64,000 nucleotides of DNA from Verrucomicrobiales bacterium (GCA_016795385.1 JAEUHI010000077.1:124001-188000), one strand, 5' to 3'. Counted from the first letter of the stretch, positions 8,141 to 17,540 are shown. Notes: generated by a model not told the origin, from the sequence alone. Numbers and translations are program-made.

Positions 8141-9961
8141 TTGGCAAACGTGATCGAGGCCCTAACACAGGTGTGGGCACCTCGAAGACGGATTTTCGAT
8201 CGTCAAGATGGCCAACTTCTGAAACTCTTTGAATATCAAATGATTGACTCCCTCAGACCCCGGGAACTCCACCACGTCTATAATCTGGTTCGAGAGGCAG
8301 GGCTCGATGTCTCCGACTGGGCGAACTACAAACGGCCGGAATCGCCCCAGACCAATCCGAAGTACTGTTACGAGTGGGCGTTTGACGGAGGGGACCGCGT
8401 CGTGGTCTGCCTGTGGTTCGACGACATGAAGGAGGATGAGACCGGGATCTTCCAGCTCCGCGATGGCCTTACCTCTCTGGCGCGCGATCCGCAAATGGAC
8501 CCGGTGCGCCGGCGCCGCATCGAATCGATGAACGGGATTCTCTCGAAGGCCTTTCGGAAGGAACTTCCGGTGCGCGTGATCGTCGTGCACGATCCGGAGA
8601 ACCGGAATGATGATCGCAGGCCGAAGCTACGGTCGCTCGACGCTGAGGCGTGGCGGGTGGTGAGCTATGACGAACCATCAGGGTGGTGCCGTCTGCAACG
8701 CGGAGTGGCCGGAGAACCCGGAGGGGTTCCGGGCTTCTTGGGGATGGTTGCGGCCCCCCGTCTTTCGATGGTGCGATTTCAGTCGGAGTTGGAGAACCTC
8801 AAGGAGCACCTCCTCGAAGTCGACGGCGTCCCGTTTGAGTCGTTCACAAGGGGGAAGCTCTACGATTGGGAGTCCTACAAGGATTACGTCTTCGCGGAAG
8901 CGGGACGACGGCTCCAATTGCAGGATTGGAAGCTGAAGGAAGTCGGCACCGGAACCATCCTCGACCGGGTGAACCACGCCATCGAAATCGATGACGGGAA
9001 GAAGAAGCGAAACAATCTCCTCCAGTGGAAGAAGTACGGGGTGCACCGCATTTTGTCCGAGGTTCGAAACGATCAACGCTGCTTCCAGGTGGAAAGTCTG
9101 CTCTTCGATTTTTACACGGGCGAGTTGGAACCGGATGAGGCCTTCGATTCCCTCGTCGCCCTGCTTGGGAAGAAGTATCCCCTGATCGCCTACCTGTTCT
9201 TCATCAAGGATTGCAGCCGCTTTCTGCCGATCGCTCCCGAGACCTTTGACGCGCTCTTTGCGCGATTGGGGGTGAATCTCCGGACGAACGGCCGATGCGG
9301 GTGGGAAAACTATGCGGCGTATCTCGGGGTGATCGAAGATGTGCGGCGACTCCTCGAAATGGATGGGATCCCCGGGGTGCGGTTGCTCGACGCGCACTCC
9401 TTTTGCTGGCTTCTTGCCAGTCTCGCACCGGTCGATGAAATCCGGTTGAAGGCGACTCCGATCGTTGAGGTCGAATCTTCCGCCGATCTCCAGCCAGGCA
9501 ATCCCTCACGCCAAGTGGACTGGGAGACGCTTCACCGAGCGCGGGCCATGCTCGGGCGTCTCGGTGAGGAGCTGGCCTACAAGGCCGAGAAAGAGCGATT
9601 GATCCAGGCAGGATACCCCGATCTCGCGGAGCGGGTTGCGATCGTTGGAGATGATCATACCAAGGGATATGACCTCCATTCCTACGAGCTCGACGGGAGC
9701 GACCGCCTCATCGAAGTGAAGACGATGGGTGCGGAAAGCGGAACAATCCGGTTCTACACGACCCGCCGGCAACTGGAACTCGCCCATTCCGGTGTGAACC
9801 ACTTCTATTACCTCGTGCTGGGGGCCAGAACGCAGGAGCCCCGGATCGTGGCGATGCGTGCTGAAAGCATTCCGGCCGAGGCGATCAATCCTCTGGTCCA
9901 CGAGGTCGTTTTTTCGGGAGGACTTGGGGAAGTCCTGGAAGATGGCCGTGGAACCGAGTGA
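8141..9961 (+). CDS. DUF3883-domain protein, putative defence nuclease
   Basis: A 606-residue protein. The C-terminal part (about residues 470-570) is a DUF3883 domain with LGRLGEELAY, then VGDDHTKGYDLHSYELDGSD and LIEVKTMG. The D and E-x-K residues suggest a PD-(D/E)xK-like nuclease fold. The N-terminal 170 residues (VWAPRRRIFD to RVIVVHDP) form a separate conserved-looking domain I do not recognise, and the middle is unassigned. I chose TTG at 8141 because AAAGGTGA at 8126-8133 is a good ribosome-binding site; GTG at 8150 is the alternative. DUF3883 proteins are frequent in restriction and phage-defence loci. It lies in the segment that appears inserted between fic and hsdM, so it is probably cargo and not part of the R-M enzyme. 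Confidence 0.75.
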   Translation: MANVIEALTQVWAPRRRIFDRQDGQLLKLFEYQMIDSLRPRELHHVYNLVREAGLDVSDWANYKRPESPQTNPKYCYEWAFDGGDRVVVCLWFDDMKEDETGIFQLRDGLTSLARDPQMDPVRRRRIESMNGILSKAFRKELPVRVIVVHDPENRNDDRRPKLRSLDAEAWRVVSYDEPSGWCRLQRGVAGEPGGVPGFLGMVAAPRLSMVRFQSELENLKEHLLEVDGVPFESFTRGKLYDWESYKDYVFAEAGRRLQLQDWKLKEVGTGTILDRVNHAIEIDDGKKKRNNLLQWKKYGVHRILSEVRNDQRCFQVESLLFDFYTGELEPDEAFDSLVALLGKKYPLIAYLFFIKDCSRFLPIAPETFDALFARLGVNLRTNGRCGWENYAAYLGVIEDVRRLLEMDGIPGVRLLDAHSFCWLLASLAPVDEIRLKATPIVEVESSADLQPGNPSRQVDWETLHRARAMLGRLGEELAYKAEKERLIQAGYPDLAERVAIVGDDHTKGYDLHSYELDGSDRLIEVKTMGAESGTIRFYTTRRQLELAHSGVNHFYYLVLGARTQEPRIVAMRAESIPAEAINPLVHEVVFSGGLGEVLEDGRGTE

Positions 9962-10090
9962 CTTCATTGAACCAAAGGTCTTGGCAGGTTTGCTGTTCGA
10001 GGGTTCGGATCAACCGGGAACGGCGTCGAGGGATCGCGACACCAAATTTGGCCGGTGACTTTCACAGTCCCCCGTATAACCTTGTCGGTG

Positions 10091-10312
10091 ATGAAGCGCA
10101 TCGAAACGAAGAGAGATCATGCTTTGGCCGTGAAGCGCCTGGAGCAGTGGATGCTCAGCGATCCAGAGCCTGGAGATTCCGAAGAGGCGGAGTTCGTGGA
10201 ACTTGCCATTCAGATCGAGGCGTTCGAACGGGATGCGTTCCCAATTCCCAAGCCAACGGCTGAAGGGATCGCGGAGTTTCGCCGGCTCCATCTCGATCAG
10301 TCGAGCCTCTGA
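10091..10312 (+). CDS. HigA-like antitoxin N-terminal fragment, orphan
   Basis: A 73-residue protein (starts MKRIETKRDHALAVKRLEQW, ends with FPIPKPTAEGIAEFRR). It resembles the N-terminal half of HigA-type antitoxins (the segment before the Cro/C1 helix-turn-helix), where a FPI-P-PD-xEAI/F pattern is usual. The DNA-binding half is absent and no HigB/RelE-type toxin is found in the 130 bp upstream. It may be a truncated antitoxin or a standalone small protein. A TATAAC box at 10075-10080 could be a -10 element. The frame is also open from a GTG at 10055. Confidence 0.5.
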   Translation: MKRIETKRDHALAVKRLEQWMLSDPEPGDSEEAEFVELAIQIEAFERDAFPIPKPTAEGIAEFRRLHLDQSSL

Positions 10313-10347
10313 ATCCCGGCCACAACTCCACGCCTTTCCGATCTCCC

Positions 10348-11826
10348 ATGACCACTGACACCATCGTCTCCAAAGTCTGGTCCTTCTGCCACACGCTCCG
10401 CGACGACGGGGTGGGCTACGGCGACTACCTCGAGCAGCTCACCTTCCTGATTTTCCTCAAGATGGCGGACGAATACAGCCGTCCGCCCTACCACCGCAAT
10501 GTCGGCGTCCCCGCGGCCTATGGCTGGGAGTCGCTGAAGCGGCGCAAGGGTGCTGAGTTGGAAGCCCACTACATCGAGACGCTGCGGAAGCTCGGATCGG
10601 AAAAGGGGATGCTGGGCCAGATCTTCACGAAGGCGCAGAACAAGATCCAGGACCCGGCCAAACTCTCGCGGCTCATCGAAATGGTGGACGACACCCAGTG
10701 GACCCTGCTGGAGGCTGATGTGAAAGGCGACATCTACGAGGGAATCCTCGAGCGCAACGCCGAGGACACCAAGTCCGGCGCGGGTCAGTATTTCACGCCC
10801 CGCGCCCTCATCGCGGCGATGGTCGAGTGCGTCGCTCCCGAGCCGGGCAAGACAATCGCCGATCCCGCCTGCGGCACGGGCGGATTCTTCCTCGCGGCCT
10901 ACGATTACCTCGTGAAGCACCACACCCTCGACAAGGCGCAGAAAGCCTTCCTCAAGAGCGGCACCTTTCATGGGAACGAGATCGTGCCCGGCACGCGCCG
11001 CCTCTGCCTGATGAATCTTTTTCTCCACAACATCGGTGAGATCGACGGCGAGAGCCTGATCTCGCCGACCGATGCGCTGGTGATGCCTCCTTCACAATCG
11101 GTGGACTACGTCCTCGCCAATCCACCCTTCGGGAAAAAGAGTTCGATGACTTTCACGAACGAGGAAGGCGAGCAGGAAAAGGACGAGCTGACCTACAACC
11201 GTCAGGATTTCTGGGCAACGACCTCAAACAAGCAGCTCAACTTTCTCCAACACATCCGCTCGATGCTGAAGACGACGGGTCGGGCCGCCGTGGTGCTGCC
11301 GGACAACGTGCTCTTCGAGGGCGGGGCCGGAGAAACCGTCCGCCGCAAGCTGATGGAGACGGCCGAGCTGCACACGATTCTGCGTTTGCCGACCGGGATC
11401 TTCTACGCCCAGGGCGTGAAAGCGAACGTGCTCTTTTTCGACAACCGACCCGCGGGGAAGGACGTCGCAACGAAAGAGGTCTGGTATTACGACTACCGCA
11501 CCAACATCCACCACACCCTGAAGCGCAATCCGCTGCGGTTGGAGAATCTGCGGGAGTTCATCAACTGCTATCGCGCCGGGACGCGCCACAAACGGACGGA
11601 GACCTGGGACGCCGAAAAGAATCCCGACGGCCGTTGGCGGCGCTACACCTACGAAGAGCTGGCGGCGCGGGACAAGACGAGCCTCGATCTTTTCTGGCTG
11701 AAGGACGACTCACTCACCGATCTCGACAACCTGCCCGAGCCGGCCGATCTCGCCGATGAGATCATTGAGAACATCGAAGCCGGTCTCGTGAATTTCCGGA
11801 ACGTGGCGGCGGCGCTGGGGAGGTGA
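10348..11826 (+). CDS. hsdM: Type I restriction-modification system, methylase subunit M (HsdM)
   Basis: A 492-residue N6-adenine DNA methyltransferase. The N-terminal HsdM helical domain (residues about 5-130, WSFCHTLRDDGVGYGDYLEQ) is followed by the N6_Mtase catalytic domain. S-adenosylmethionine-binding motif I, ADPACGTGGFF, lies near residue 171 and catalytic motif IV, NPPFG, near residue 258. It forms the methylase with HsdS and, together with HsdR at 2168, the restriction enzyme. It is separated from hsdS by 3.8 kb, which is unusual. The 24-base copy of its start at the fic stop codon suggests it was once directly coupled to that gene. Confidence 0.95.
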   Translation: MTTDTIVSKVWSFCHTLRDDGVGYGDYLEQLTFLIFLKMADEYSRPPYHRNVGVPAAYGWESLKRRKGAELEAHYIETLRKLGSEKGMLGQIFTKAQNKIQDPAKLSRLIEMVDDTQWTLLEADVKGDIYEGILERNAEDTKSGAGQYFTPRALIAAMVECVAPEPGKTIADPACGTGGFFLAAYDYLVKHHTLDKAQKAFLKSGTFHGNEIVPGTRRLCLMNLFLHNIGEIDGESLISPTDALVMPPSQSVDYVLANPPFGKKSSMTFTNEEGEQEKDELTYNRQDFWATTSNKQLNFLQHIRSMLKTTGRAAVVLPDNVLFEGGAGETVRRKLMETAELHTILRLPTGIFYAQGVKANVLFFDNRPAGKDVATKEVWYYDYRTNIHHTLKRNPLRLENLREFINCYRAGTRHKRTETWDAEKNPDGRWRRYTYEELAARDKTSLDLFWLKDDSLTDLDNLPEPADLADEIIENIEAGLVNFRNVAAALGR

Positions 11827-11833
11827 CAGGGGA

Positions 11834-12562
11834 ATGGACGGGACTCGAATGGTGAATGACACGCCGGTGATTCCGTCTCGACAGGTTCGGGAAATGATCA
11901 GTTGGCGGCTAGCTGCCGAGTTCCATCGTCGCCATCCCGGCTCATCGACCGTGATCGAAACGCATCCGGGAGGTGGGCAGTACGATTGCCTCACCTTTTA
12001 CGCGTCGAGTTGGGTCGCCCACTTGAACCGCGTCGGAGGCTTTGACGTTCCGTCGAATCCGTCGGGTGCGCGAATCGATTTCGAGGATCTTTGGCTCCGT
12101 TGCCTTTGCGAAGGGGGATTCCGGGAAGTGCTCGATGAGATGTCACTCGTGAGTGGATTCGAGGTTCCCGGGAAGCTTCCACTGACTTCGAGGGAAACCT
12201 TGTCCTATCGGGTCATGGCGTTTGTGATCGGAGCGTTTGCCCTTGAGCGAGTGGATTGGGAGTGGCGGAACGCCCAAGAAGACACTTCCGGGTATGGCGA
12301 CCAGGGTAAGCGCGATGCGTGGATGAAGAATTTTCCGCTCGCGGAAGCGAAGGCAGAAGAACTTCGTGAATCGGATCCCTTCGGCTGTTCCCGATATCGC
12401 TTTTGGTTTTTGATTCGGAATGGCGAGCCTTGTCTTTGTTTCTCGAAGGATGCCGTGTGCTGGAGTCTGAATGGCGTGGAGCTCGACCTGTTCCCGGTTT
12501 ATCAAACCATCCGCTCGATTGGTATGGTGAGTGGTCGCATACTCGGGATGATTCGAGGGTGA
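11834..12562 (+). CDS. Hypothetical protein downstream of hsdM
   Basis: A 242-residue protein starting 7 bp after the hsdM stop, so probably cotranscribed. An in-frame ATG at 11849 is an alternative start and would give better spacing from the purine-rich AGGGGA. There is no signal peptide or transmembrane helix. Short recognisable stretches such as HPGGGQYDCLTFY near residue 45 and a Trp-rich segment (VDWEWRNAQ) do not match a family I can name. It is the last gene of the + strand block before the convergent lpdA operon. Confidence 0.6.
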   Translation: MDGTRMVNDTPVIPSRQVREMISWRLAAEFHRRHPGSSTVIETHPGGGQYDCLTFYASSWVAHLNRVGGFDVPSNPSGARIDFEDLWLRCLCEGGFREVLDEMSLVSGFEVPGKLPLTSRETLSYRVMAFVIGAFALERVDWEWRNAQEDTSGYGDQGKRDAWMKNFPLAEAKAEELRESDPFGCSRYRFWFLIRNGEPCLCFSKDAVCWSLNGVELDLFPVYQTIRSIGMVSGRILGMIRG

Positions 12563-12595
12563 GGAATCGCGTTTGGTGTATCCATCCGCAATACC

Positions 12596-12624
12596 AAAAA
12601 GGGCGCCCCTTCCGAGGCACCCTT
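12596..12624 (-). terminator. Rho-independent terminator of the pdh operon
   Basis: Inverted repeat AAGGGCGCC (12599-12607) and GGCACCCTT (12616-12624), with one mismatch and an 8-base loop. On the - strand the stem is followed by a run of T, fitting termination just downstream of the lpdA stop at 12655. Confidence 0.75.
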
Positions 12625-12654
12625 CGTGAAATCCTGCGATCGGTTTGAAATCGA

Positions 12655-14064
12655 TCAGATGTGGATGGCGTGGCCGAAGGCGTCGCTGGTCGCTTCGTGG
12701 ATCGCCTCCGACAAGGTCGGGTGGGCGTGGATGGTGTTCTCGAGTTCCTCGTAGGTGGCTTCGAGGGTGATGGCGAGTCCCATCTCGGCGATGAGTTCGG
12801 TCGCTTCGGCACCGATGATGTGGGCGCCGAGGAGCTCTCCGTACTTCTCACCGTAGATGAGCTTCACGAAACCTTCCGGCTCGCCGACGGCGAGGGCGCG
12901 GCCGCTCGCCTGGAAAGGGAATTTGCCGACCTTGTAGGCGATGCCCTTCTCCTTGCAGGCGCGTTCGGTGAGTCCGACGCTGGCGACCTCGGGATGGCAG
13001 TAGGTGCAGCCGGGGAAGATGTCGACCTTCTTGCTCTTGTGCTTGGGATCGAACATCGACTCGACGGCGTGGATCGCCTCGAAGCTGGCGACGTGGGCGA
13101 GCCACGGGGGCCCGATGAGGTCGCCGGCGGCGGAGACGCCGGGGAGGTTGGTCTGGTAGCGGTCGTTGGTTTTGACGAAGCCACGGTCGGTGAGTTCGAG
13201 CTTCTCGGCACCACCGGGGAGGATCGCCCCGACGCCGACGGCGACGAGGACGACATCGCCCTTGAGGACAACCGGGTCGCCGCCCTTGGCGGGCTCGACG
13301 GTGAGTTCCACGCCGCCGTCGGTGACGTTGGCGGCAGTGGTCTTGGTGGCGAGATGGAAGTTGATGCCTTGCTTCTTGAAGGACTTCTCGAGCGTCTGGC
13401 TGACTTCAGTGTCCTCGACGGGGAGGAGGTGGTCCATCATCTCGATGATGGTCACCTTGGTGCCGAAGGCGTTGTAGAAATAGGCGAACTCGACGCCGAT
13501 GGCACCGGCTCCGATGATGAGCATCTCCTTGGGTTGCTCGGCGAGGAGCATGGCTTCGCGGGCACCGATGACGCGCTTGCCGTCGAATTTGAGGAAGGGC
13601 AGATCGCGCGCCTTGCAGCCGGTGGCGAGGAGGACGTTCTTCGCATCGTGGGTCTCGGTCTTGCCTTCGGCGTCGGTGACGGTGACCTTGTTGCCGCCCG
13701 ATGGACTGGTGCCGGCGAGGGCTCCGGTGCCACGCAGGTAGTCGACCTTGTTCTTCTTGAAAAGGAACTCGATCCCGCCGGCGAGCTTGTCGGAAACGTT
13801 GCGCGAGCGCCCGATCACCTTCGACCAATCGTAGCTGAGGTTGTCGAAGCTGAGGCCGAACTCGGCGGCCTTGTCGCGCATGTTCAGATACATGTCGGCG
13901 TTTTTGATGAGCGCCTTGGTGGGGATACAGCCCCAGTTGAGACAGGTGCCGCCGGCGCGGTCGTTCTCGATGCAGGCGACTTTTTTGCCGAGTTGGGCGG
14001 CACGGATGGCGCCGACGTAGCCGGCGGGTCCGCCGCCGATGACGATGAGATCGTAGGAGGCCAT
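12655..14064 (-). CDS. lpdA: Dihydrolipoyl dehydrogenase (E3)
   Basis: A 469-residue flavoprotein that reoxidises dihydrolipoyl groups of the pyruvate dehydrogenase E2, passing electrons to NAD+. It shows an FAD-binding GGGPAGYVGAIRAAQLG near residue 10, the redox-active disulfide GGTCLNWGCIPTKAL near 40-52, a second nucleotide-binding GAGAIGVEFAYF, and the C-terminal dimer-interface HAHPTLSEAI that supplies the catalytic base histidine. Length and motif order are those of a normal E3. It is the last gene of the operon pdhA-pdhB-pdhC-lpdA, 18 bp after pdhC, and is followed by a terminator. Confidence 0.97.
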   Translation of the reverse strand: MASYDLIVIGGGPAGYVGAIRAAQLGKKVACIENDRAGGTCLNWGCIPTKALIKNADMYLNMRDKAAEFGLSFDNLSYDWSKVIGRSRNVSDKLAGGIEFLFKKNKVDYLRGTGALAGTSPSGGNKVTVTDAEGKTETHDAKNVLLATGCKARDLPFLKFDGKRVIGAREAMLLAEQPKEMLIIGAGAIGVEFAYFYNAFGTKVTIIEMMDHLLPVEDTEVSQTLEKSFKKQGINFHLATKTTAANVTDGGVELTVEPAKGGDPVVLKGDVVLVAVGVGAILPGGAEKLELTDRGFVKTNDRYQTNLPGVSAAGDLIGPPWLAHVASFEAIHAVESMFDPKHKSKKVDIFPGCTYCHPEVASVGLTERACKEKGIAYKVGKFPFQASGRALAVGEPEGFVKLIYGEKYGELLGAHIIGAEATELIAEMGLAITLEATYEELENTIHAHPTLSEAIHEATSDAFGHAIHI

Positions 14065-14082
14065 GATGTTTTTAGTAAAGTG

Positions 14083-15354
14083 TTAGGACACGAGAAGGAC
14101 CGGCGTTTCGAGGAAGCGCTTCAGCTCGGAGAGGAACTTCGCGCCGACGGCGCCGTCGATGACGCGGTGGTCGCAGCTCATCCCGATCCACATGCGCTGG
14201 CCGGGGACGATCTGGTTCTGCGCGTTGACGACGGGCTGCTTCGTGATCGTGCCGATGGCGAGGATCGCGGCCTGGGGCGGGTTGATGATGGCGTCGAAGT
14301 TGGCGATGCCGTAGGCGCCGAGGTTGGAGATGGTGATGGTGCCACCGGTCATTTCGTTCGGCGTCAGCTTTTTGTCGCGGGCCTTGGCGGCGAGATCCTT
14401 CAGCTCGGAGGCGAGGTCCTTGATCGACTTCGACTGGGCCGAGCGGATCACGGGAGTGACGAGGCCGTCCTCGATCGCGACGGCGACGGAGAGATGGGTC
14501 TCGCCGTGATAGAGGATGGAGTCGCCCTGGAAAGAGCCGTTCACTTCCGGCACGGAACCGGTCGCGAGGACGACGGCGCGCATGACGAAGTCGTTCACGG
14601 TGTACTTCGGTCCGCCGTTGGCGGTGCTCGCGGCGTTGACCTGCTCGCGCAGGTTCATGAGCGGCTCGGTGTCGATCTCGATGTTGAGATAGAAATGCGG
14701 GATGGTCGTCTTGCTTTCAAGGAGGCGCTGCGAGATGACACGGCGCATGCCGGTGAGCGGCACGCTGCGGTCGGGCTTGGCCATGGCCGGGGGGAGCAAT
14801 CCAAGGGAGCCGCCACCGCCACCGGCGGGTGCGTTTTCGACATCCTTTTTGACGATGCGTCCGCCGGGTCCGGATCCGGTGACGCGCGCAAGGTCGATGC
14901 CTTTCTCTTTGGCCACTTTGCGGGCGAGGGGCGAGGCCTTGATGCGGGAGGAGGAACTTGCTGCGGGGGCGGGAGCAGCGGCAGGTGCGGGAGCCGGAGC
15001 CGGGGTGGCGGCGGGTGCGGCGGCGGCCTCGGACTTCGCGGGAGCTTCGGCTGCAGGGGCGGCGGCTTTGGCTTCTCCGGCAGGCGCGGTGTCGGCATCT
15101 GCGGGCGGCTCCTCTCCGTCCTCGAGAACGAGGGCGAGGGCGGCACCGAGGACGACGGTCTGGCCCTCCTGCACGTAGATCTTGTGAAGGATGCCTTCGG
15201 CGAAGGAGGGCATCGTCATGGTCGCCTTGTCGGTCTCGACCTCGGCGATGTCCTCGTCGACGGCGATGGAGTCGCCCTCTTTCTTGAGCCACTTCACGAG
15301 GGTGCCCTCGCTCATCGTGTCGCTCAGCTTGGGCATTTTCAAATAGGAAGCCAT
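14083..15354 (-). CDS. pdhC: Dihydrolipoamide acetyltransferase (E2) of pyruvate dehydrogenase
   Basis: A 423-residue E2 core enzyme. A single lipoyl domain is at residues 1-78, with the lipoylated lysine in VETDKATMTM. A long Ala/Pro linker (about 83-130) follows, then a peripheral subunit-binding domain (KASPLARKVAKEKGIDLARV) and the catalytic acyltransferase domain ending in SCDHRVIDGAVGAKFL with the active-site histidine. It receives acetyl groups from E1 (PdhA/PdhB) and transfers them to CoA. The gene lies between pdhB and lpdA in one operon. A related 2-oxo acid substrate cannot be excluded from E2 alone, but the PdhA/PdhB pair supports pyruvate. Confidence 0.95.
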   Translation of the reverse strand: MASYLKMPKLSDTMSEGTLVKWLKKEGDSIAVDEDIAEVETDKATMTMPSFAEGILHKIYVQEGQTVVLGAALALVLEDGEEPPADADTAPAGEAKAAAPAAEAPAKSEAAAAPAATPAPAPAPAAAPAPAASSSSRIKASPLARKVAKEKGIDLARVTGSGPGGRIVKKDVENAPAGGGGGSLGLLPPAMAKPDRSVPLTGMRRVISQRLLESKTTIPHFYLNIEIDTEPLMNLREQVNAASTANGGPKYTVNDFVMRAVVLATGSVPEVNGSFQGDSILYHGETHLSVAVAIEDGLVTPVIRSAQSKSIKDLASELKDLAAKARDKKLTPNEMTGGTITISNLGAYGIANFDAIINPPQAAILAIGTITKQPVVNAQNQIVPGQRMWIGMSCDHRVIDGAVGAKFLSELKRFLETPVLLVS

Positions 15355-15411
15355 AGGAAGATTGTCGGTGATCGGTAAACGGTGATCGGATGGAGAACAG
15401 ACCCTAACACA

Positions 15412-16407
15412 TCAACAAATGGTGAGGGCGCGGGCGACGATTTCGTCGGCGGTGGGCAGCTGGAGTTTCTCGATCGGGGGGCTGTAGAAGGCCGGTGCGT
15501 CCGCGGAGGTGATGCGCAGGACGGGGGCATCGAGATCGTCGAAGGCCTGCTCCATGATCATGGAGGAGATCTGGGCGCCGACGCCGCAGAAGGGTTTGTT
15601 CTCCTCGACGTAAATGGCGCGGTGGGTCTTGCGGACGGACGCCATGATCGTCTCCTCGTCGAGGGGGCGGATGCTGCGGAGATCGACGACCTCGACAGAG
15701 ATGCCGTGCTGGGCTCCGAGGATCTCGGCGGCGGCGAGGGAGGTGACGACGGCGCGGCCGTGGGCGAGGAGGGTGAGATCGCTGCCCTCGCGGGAGACGC
15801 GGGCCTTGCCGATGGGGACGATCAATTCACCGCCTTCGAGTTCATCGTTCGAGGGCACGAGTCCGGTCATGCCGTAGAGCACGGTGCTCTCCATGAAATA
15901 GACGGGGTCGTTGTCGCGGATCGCGGACTTGATGAGGCCCTTCGCGTCGTAGGGATTCGACGGGGTGACGACCTTCAATCCGGGCATGTTGGCGAAGATG
16001 TTCTCGGGGGTGTGCGAGTGGGTCGCGCCGACGTTGGTGCCTCCGTTCGCGGGACCACGTACGACGATGGGGCAATTGGTGAGACCGCCCGACATGTAGC
16101 GACAGGTCGCGGCGTTGTTCATCATCTGATCGAAGGCGACGTAGGCGAAGGAATAGAACATCAGTTCCATCACCGGACGGATGCCGAGCATGGAGGCACC
16201 GATGCCCATGCCGATGAATCCGGCTTCGGAGATGGGGGCGTCGATGACGCGTTTGTCGCCCCATTTCTTCCAGAGGCCTTCGGTGACTTTGTAGGCTCCG
16301 TTGTACTGGGCGACTTCCTCGCCGATGATGCAGACGTTCTCGTCGCGGGCGAGTTCTTCGTCGAGTCCTTCACGGAGGGCTTCGCGGTAGGTGATTTCTC
16401 GGGGCAT
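15412..16407 (-). CDS. pdhB: Pyruvate dehydrogenase E1 component, beta subunit
   Basis: A 331-residue E1-beta starting MPREITYREALREGLDEELA. The frame is open for another 36 codons upstream, but the ATG at 16407 matches the usual family start and leaves a short gap after pdhA. Typical transketolase-like features are visible: GEEVAQYNGAYKVTEGL near residue 28, an EAGFIGMGIGASMLG stretch, and the C-terminal domain with VDLRSIRPLDEETI. With PdhA it forms the thiamine-diphosphate-dependent E1 that decarboxylates pyruvate and acetylates the lipoyl arm of E2. Confidence 0.95.
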   Translation of the reverse strand: MPREITYREALREGLDEELARDENVCIIGEEVAQYNGAYKVTEGLWKKWGDKRVIDAPISEAGFIGMGIGASMLGIRPVMELMFYSFAYVAFDQMMNNAATCRYMSGGLTNCPIVVRGPANGGTNVGATHSHTPENIFANMPGLKVVTPSNPYDAKGLIKSAIRDNDPVYFMESTVLYGMTGLVPSNDELEGGELIVPIGKARVSREGSDLTLLAHGRAVVTSLAAAEILGAQHGISVEVVDLRSIRPLDEETIMASVRKTHRAIYVEENKPFCGVGAQISSMIMEQAFDDLDAPVLRITSADAPAFYSPPIEKLQLPTADEIVARALTIC

Positions 16408-16454
16408 TCGAAGAGGGAGTAATGGAGTAGCGGAGTGATGGGGTGCCGGGAATT

Positions 16455-17540
16455 TCAACCGTGGAAGAAGTGGCGTCCGGTGCGGCCGGCTTCGGTGTTG
16501 TTGTCGACCTCCCAATAGATGTCGTCGAAGATCTCGGACTCGTCGGGGTAGGGGCTCTTGATGGCGAAGGCGGCGGAGGCCTCGGCTTCGGCACCGGCTT
16601 CCTTGTTGATGGCCTTGTAGTCTTCCTCGGTGATGACGCCTTCGCCGATGAGCACGTTTTTCCAGAACTCGATCGGATCGTGCTCGTTCATGTATTTCTG
16701 GATCTCTTCCTTCGTGCGGTACTTCTCGGCATTCGCATCGGCGACGGAGTGACCCTTGTGTCGATAGGTCATGATCTCGAGCATGGTCGGCTTCGACTCC
16801 TCATGGGCGCGCGCGACGGCTTCCTGGACACCGGCGCGGATCTCGTAGAGGGAGACACCATCGATCTTCTTCCACGCCATGTTGTAACCTTCGGCACGGG
16901 CGGCGAGACCTTCCTTCGGGAAGGCGGAGGAGCGGGCCTGGGAGGTGCCCATGGAGTAACCGTTGTTCTCGATGATGTAGATCACGGGGAGGTCCCAGAG
17001 AGCTGCGAGATTGAGGGCTTCGTGGAAGGCGCCCTGGTTGATCGCTCCATCACCGAGGTAGCAGAGACAGCAACCTTTCAGACCCTTGTATTTGAGAGCG
17101 AAGGCGAGACCGGCACCCAAGGGGGTCTGACCACCGACGATCCCGTGTCCACCCCAGTAGTTTTTGTCGGGGGCGAAGTAGTGCATCGAGCCGCCCTTGC
17201 CTTTCGAGCAACCGGTCTTCTTTCCAAAGAGTTCGGCCATGCATTCGTCCATGCCCATGCCGACGGCGAGAGCGTGGCCGTGGTCGCGATAGGCGGTGAT
17301 GACGTGATCGTTCTCACCGAGGAGGGAGATGCTGCCGACGGCGACGGATTCCTGCCCGATGTAGAGGTGAAGGAAACCACCGATGTGACCATCGTGGTAA
17401 TACTTGAGTGAGGTCTGTTCGAACCGGCGGATGCGGACCATGGTCCGGAGCAGGTCGATCTTTTGTTCCGCTGTCAGCGACGCGTTGATGGGTGCGTCGG
17501 CGAAGGGAACGGTGGACGTTTTTGCGGTTTTCGATGCCAT
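16455..17540 (-). CDS. pdhA: Pyruvate dehydrogenase E1 component, alpha subunit
   Basis: A 361-residue E1-alpha, first gene of the four-gene operon. Residues about 25-330 form the thiamine-diphosphate-binding domain. The motif GDGAINQGAFHEALNLAALW near 190 continues into IIENNGYSMGT (the ThDP/Mg2+ GDG-N signature). The family phosphorylation-loop region RKGHS-like YRHKGHSVADAN is at about 265. It pairs with PdhB. The 144 bp to the divergent mnmG must hold the promoters of both genes and also contains one parS-like site. Confidence 0.95.
   Translation of the reverse strand: MASKTAKTSTVPFADAPINASLTAEQKIDLLRTMVRIRRFEQTSLKYYHDGHIGGFLHLYIGQESVAVGSISLLGENDHVITAYRDHGHALAVGMGMDECMAELFGKKTGCSKGKGGSMHYFAPDKNYWGGHGIVGGQTPLGAGLAFALKYKGLKGCCLCYLGDGAINQGAFHEALNLAALWDLPVIYIIENNGYSMGTSQARSSAFPKEGLAARAEGYNMAWKKIDGVSLYEIRAGVQEAVARAHEESKPTMLEIMTYRHKGHSVADANAEKYRTKEEIQKYMNEHDPIEFWKNVLIGEGVITEEDYKAINKEAGAEAEASAAFAIKSPYPDESEIFDDIYWEVDNNTEAGRTGRHFFHG

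Noticed and set aside
12661..15378. A 905-codon + strand frame opposite lpdA and pdhC
   Set aside because: Antisense of two enzymes with complete motifs; its composition is low-complexity Asp/Glu/Gly/Val typical of a shadow frame.
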